From Arthrobacter sp. B6 (GTDB lineage: Bacteria > Actinomycetota > Actinomycetes > Actinomycetales > Micrococcaceae): a DNA stretch of 64,000 nt. A model generated the notes under the pieces. That model searched no databases and had not been told where the DNA came from. It saw only the letters and a program-made list of their open reading frames with translations. The position numbers were made by a program, and so were the translations under genes. The stretch spans positions 883,206-947,205 of the forward strand of contig NZ_KV467169.1 of the NCBI RefSeq assembly GCF_001663775.1, written 5' to 3'. Below are positions 61,586 through 64,000 of the stretch, piece after piece. Each line of letters begins with the position of its first letter. The stretch's first letter is position 1.

Positions 61586-61643
61586 TCGATTGCTCCATGG
61601 GCGCCCTTTTGGCTGCCCAAAAGGGCGCCTACGGAGCAATCGA
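61586..61643. repeat. Dispersed palindromic element, copy B, with a partial third unit
   Basis: TCGATTGCTCC and GGGCGCCCTTTT on the left pair with AAAAGGGCGCC and ACGGAGCAATCGA on the right: 25 bp arms with two mismatches and an 8 nt loop. The outer arms match copy A at 31890-31948. The sequence directly after it, GAGCAATCGACAGGGTT (61634-61650), recurs as GAGCAACCGACGGGGTT at 61686-61702. Confidence 0.75.
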
Positions 61644-61709
61644 CAGGGTTCCCTGGCCGAGCTTGCGACGCGAGGGGGCCGGCGGGAGCAACCGACGGGG
61701 TTAAAAGGC

Positions 61710-61743
61710 GGATGGCCCCGCACCTTGCGGTGCGGGGCCATCC
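61710..61743 (-). terminator. Terminator after rpoC
   Basis: GGATGGCCCCGCACC (61710-61724) and GGTGCGGGGCCATCC (61729-61743) form a perfect 15 bp stem with a 4 nt loop. On the - strand GCCTTTTAAC follows. It is 28 nt after the rpoC stop. Confidence 0.9.
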
Positions 61744-61770
61744 CTTCAACCAGGCTGGTATTCCCGCCGG

Positions 61771-64000
61771 TTAGCGGAAATCGTTGCCGAGATCGTAGTC
61801 ATCCAGCGGGATGGCGTGGAACTCAGGTGCTCCGTCGCCTCCCAGGGTGTCGTACGAGAAGTCACTGAATGCGCTGGGGCCGGTGAACAGGTTGGCCTTT
61901 GCTTCTTCAGTGGGCTCCACGGTGACCTCGGTGTAGCGCGGGAGGCCCGTGCCGGCCGGGATCAGCTTACCGATGATGACGTTCTCCTTGAGGCCGAGCA
62001 GCGGATCGCTCTTGCCTTCCATGGCCGCCTGCGTCAGGACGCGGGTGGTCTCCTGGAAGGAAGCTGCGGACAGCCAGGACTCGGTGGCCAGGGACGCCTT
62101 GGTGATACCCATGAGTTCAGGACGTCCGGAAGCCGGAGTCTTGCCCTCGGACACAACGCGGCGGTTGGCATCCTCGAAGCGGCTGCGCTCGGCAAGCTCG
62201 CCGGGCAGCAGGTCCGATTCGCCGGACTCGATGACCGTGACGCGGCGCAGCATCTGGCGGACGATAACCTCGACGTGCTTGTCGTGGATACCGATGCCCT
62301 GGCTGCGGTAGACGCCCTGGACCTCGTCCACCAGGAACTTCTGCGCGGCACGGGGACCCATGATGCGCAGAACCTGCTTGGGATCCACCGGACCGTTGAT
62401 GAGCTTCTGGCCTACCGTGACGTGCTCGCCATCCTCGATGAGGAGGCGTGAACGGCGAAGTACCGGGTACGCGATCTCTTCAGATCCGTCATCCGGGGTG
62501 ATGACCAGGCGCATCTGGCGCTCGGACTCTTCAATGGTGATGCGGCCGGCTGCTTCAGCAATCGGTGCGACACCCTTCGGGGTACGGGCTTCGAAGAGCT
62601 CCTGGATACGGGGCAGACCCTGGGTGATGTCGTCGCCACCGCTGGCGGAAACAGCACCACCGGTGTGGAACGTACGCATGGTCAGCTGCGTGCCGGGCTC
62701 GCCGATGGACTGTGCGGCAATGATGCCCACGGCCTCGCCGATGTCCACGGTCTTGCCGGTCGCCAGCGAACGTCCGTAGCACAGTGCGCAGGTGCCGACG
62801 CTGGACTCACAGGTGAGTACCGAGCGAACCTTGACCTCGGTGATGCCAGCTGCGAACAGCTCAGCAATAACGACGTCGCCGCAGTCTGTGCCTGCCGGAG
62901 CCAGCACATTGCCCTTGGAGTCAACGACATCCACGGCCAGGGTACGGGCGTACGCGCTGTTCTCGACGTTCTCGTCCAGGACCAGCTCGCCGTTGGCGTC
63001 TGCGACGGCGATGGGAGTCACCAGGCCGCGTTCGGTACCGCAGTCCTCTTCGCGGACGATAACGTCCTGGGACACGTCCACCAGACGACGGGTCAGGTAA
63101 CCCGAGTTGGCGGTACGCAGTGCGGTGTCAGCCAGGCCCTTACGGGCACCGTGGGTGGCGATGAAGTATTCCAGCACCGACAGGCCCTCGCGGTAGGAGG
63201 ACTTGATCGGACGCGGGATGATCTCACCCTTAGGGTTGGCCACCAGGCCACGGATACCCGCGATCTGGCGGACCTGCATCCAGTTACCACGTGCACCGGA
63301 GGACACCATGCGGTTGATGGTGTTCATCGGGGACAGGCTGTCGCGCATCGCCTGGGCGATCTCGTTGGTTGCCTTGTTCCAGATCTCGATCAGTTCCTGG
63401 CGACGCTCGTCGTCGTCGATCAGGCCCTTGTCGTACTGGCCCTGGATCTTGGCGGCCCGTTCCTCGTAACCGGCAAGGATTGCAGGCTTCGCGGCCGGGA
63501 CCTCGATATCGGAGATGGCAACGGTGACGCCTGAACGGGTGGCCCAGTAGAAACCGGAATCCTTCAGGTTGTCCAGCGTTGCCGCGGTGACAACCTTCGG
63601 GTAGCGCTCGGCGAGGTCGTTGACGATGCGGGACAGTTCGCCCTTGTCGGCAACAGCCTCAACCCAGGGGTAATCCTCAGGCAGGGTCTCGTTGAAGAGC
63701 ACCTGGCCCAGGGACGTCTGGACGAGTGCGGGCTGGCCCGGCTCCCAGCCTTCGGGGGCTTCCCAGCCGGCGTAAGGAACAAAGCCTTCCAGGCGGATGC
63801 GGACCTGCGAGTTGAGGTGCAGCTCGCGGGCGTCGAACGCCATGATGGCTTCCGAGACCGAACCGAAGACACGGCCTTCGCCAGCTGAACCGACACGCTT
63901 GGTGGTCAGGTGGTAGAGGCCGATGATCATATCCTGCGAAGGCAGGGTGACCGGGCGTCCGTCGGACGGCTTCAGGATGTTGTTCGAGGACAGCATCAGG
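61771..64000 (-). CDS. rpoC: RNA polymerase beta-prime subunit, C-terminal part (cut by window edge)
   Basis: Largest subunit of RNA polymerase. The visible part begins within the segment MLSSNNILKPSDGRPVTLPSQDM, which lies just after the catalytic Mg-binding NADFDGD motif (outside the window). The bridge helix and trigger-loop region (GARKGLADTALRTANSGYLTRRLVDV; QSIGEPGTQLTMRTFHTGGA) and the cysteine cluster of the second zinc site (CGTERGL, CESSVGTCALCYG) are present. About 740 residues are seen. It is followed by a terminator and rpsL. Confidence 0.99.
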   Translation of the reverse strand, partial: LMLSSNNILKPSDGRPVTLPSQDMIIGLYHLTTKRVGSAGEGRVFGSVSEAIMAFDARELHLNSQVRIRLEGFVPYAGWEAPEGWEPGQPALVQTSLGQVLFNETLPEDYPWVEAVADKGELSRIVNDLAERYPKVVTAATLDNLKDSGFYWATRSGVTVAISDIEVPAAKPAILAGYEERAAKIQGQYDKGLIDDDERRQELIEIWNKATNEIAQAMRDSLSPMNTINRMVSSGARGNWMQVRQIAGIRGLVANPKGEIIPRPIKSSYREGLSVLEYFIATHGARKGLADTALRTANSGYLTRRLVDVSQDVIVREEDCGTERGLVTPIAVADANGELVLDENVENSAYARTLAVDVVDSKGNVLAPAGTDCGDVVIAELFAAGITEVKVRSVLTCESSVGTCALCYGRSLATGKTVDIGEAVGIIAAQSIGEPGTQLTMRTFHTGGAVSASGGDDITQGLPRIQELFEARTPKGVAPIAEAAGRITIEESERQMRLVITPDDGSEEIAYPVLRRSRLLIEDGEHVTVGQKLINGPVDPKQVLRIMGPRAAQKFLVDEVQGVYRSQGIGIHDKHVEVIVRQMLRRVTVIESGESDLLPGELAERSRFEDANRRVVSEGKTPASGRPELMGITKASLATESWLSAASFQETTRVLTQAAMEGKSDPLLGLKENVIIGKLIPAGTGLPRYTEVTVEPTEEAKANLFTGPSAFSDFSYDTLGGDGAPEFHAIPLDDYDLGNDFR

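Larger units (their letters stand above)
61280..61770. other. 491 bp gap between rpoC and rpsL
   Basis: On the - strand it holds, in order: the rpoC terminator (61710-61743), a partial repeat unit (61686-61702), palindromic element copy B (61586-61643), the extended -10 of rpsL (61533-61541) and a leader of about 245 nt. Open frames over this stretch are Arg/Gly/Pro-rich and unsupported. Confidence 0.65.

Noticed and set aside
61536..61868. + strand open frame across the palindromic element
   Set aside because: It is made of the repeat and part of rpoC antisense; Arg/Gly/Pro-rich, no start signal.

Overview
The window comes from a high-GC Gram-positive actinobacterium, most likely Arthrobacter, Pseudarthrobacter or a close relative. 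Evidence: GTG and TTG starts are common, GC is high, ribosomal proteins carry Ala/Glu-rich or Arg/Gly-rich extensions, and rpsI/rplM lie near glmM, coaA and glmS. No rRNA, tRNA, CRISPR array, transposase or phage gene was seen.

Layout. 1-4996: housekeeping genes, namely the glmS 5' part (-), coaA, a Tat-type lipoprotein M15 peptidase, mscL (+) and glmM (-). 5062-11347: a visibly lower-GC islet with a membrane acyltransferase (-) and, divergently, a GT2-GtrA glycosyltransferase followed by two overlapping GT39 membrane glycosyltransferases; it separates glmM from rpsI-rplM (-). 12686-28498: two consecutive Tad (Flp) pilus clusters on the + strand. Cluster 1 has a prepilin peptidase, two near-identical Flp pilins, TadE, TadG, CpaB, CpaE, CpaF, TadB, TadC and a third Flp. 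Cluster 2 has a fourth Flp and the same eight-gene order, but no prepilin peptidase of its own. 28592-31876: an Hpt-like protein that lacks its phospho-accepting histidine, an OmpR-type response regulator (-) and a divergent PAS histidine kinase (+), with perfect palindromes between the last two.

31953-64000 is almost all - strand translation machinery. Read in its own direction: rpoC (3' part), rpsL-rpsG-fusA-tuf; a 6.4 kb interruption holding a 1423-residue membrane protein, a 41-residue membrane protein and a + strand GH1 beta-glucosidase; the S10 operon rpsJ to rpsQ; a 518 bp break with a terminator and a likely new promoter; the spc operon rplN to rplO (no rpsN); secY-adk-map-P1 peptidase; infA-rpmJ-rpsM-rpsK-rpoA-rplQ-truA.

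How it fits together: the core is ordinary. The accessory parts all point to the cell surface: glycan decoration, two Tad pili probably sharing one processing peptidase, and a two-component system beside them. The most unusual points are the duplicated Tad locus with its degenerate Hpt protein, palindromic regulatory sites, a dispersed palindromic repeat present twice, and repeated embedding of Shine-Dalgarno sequences in the last codons of upstream genes.
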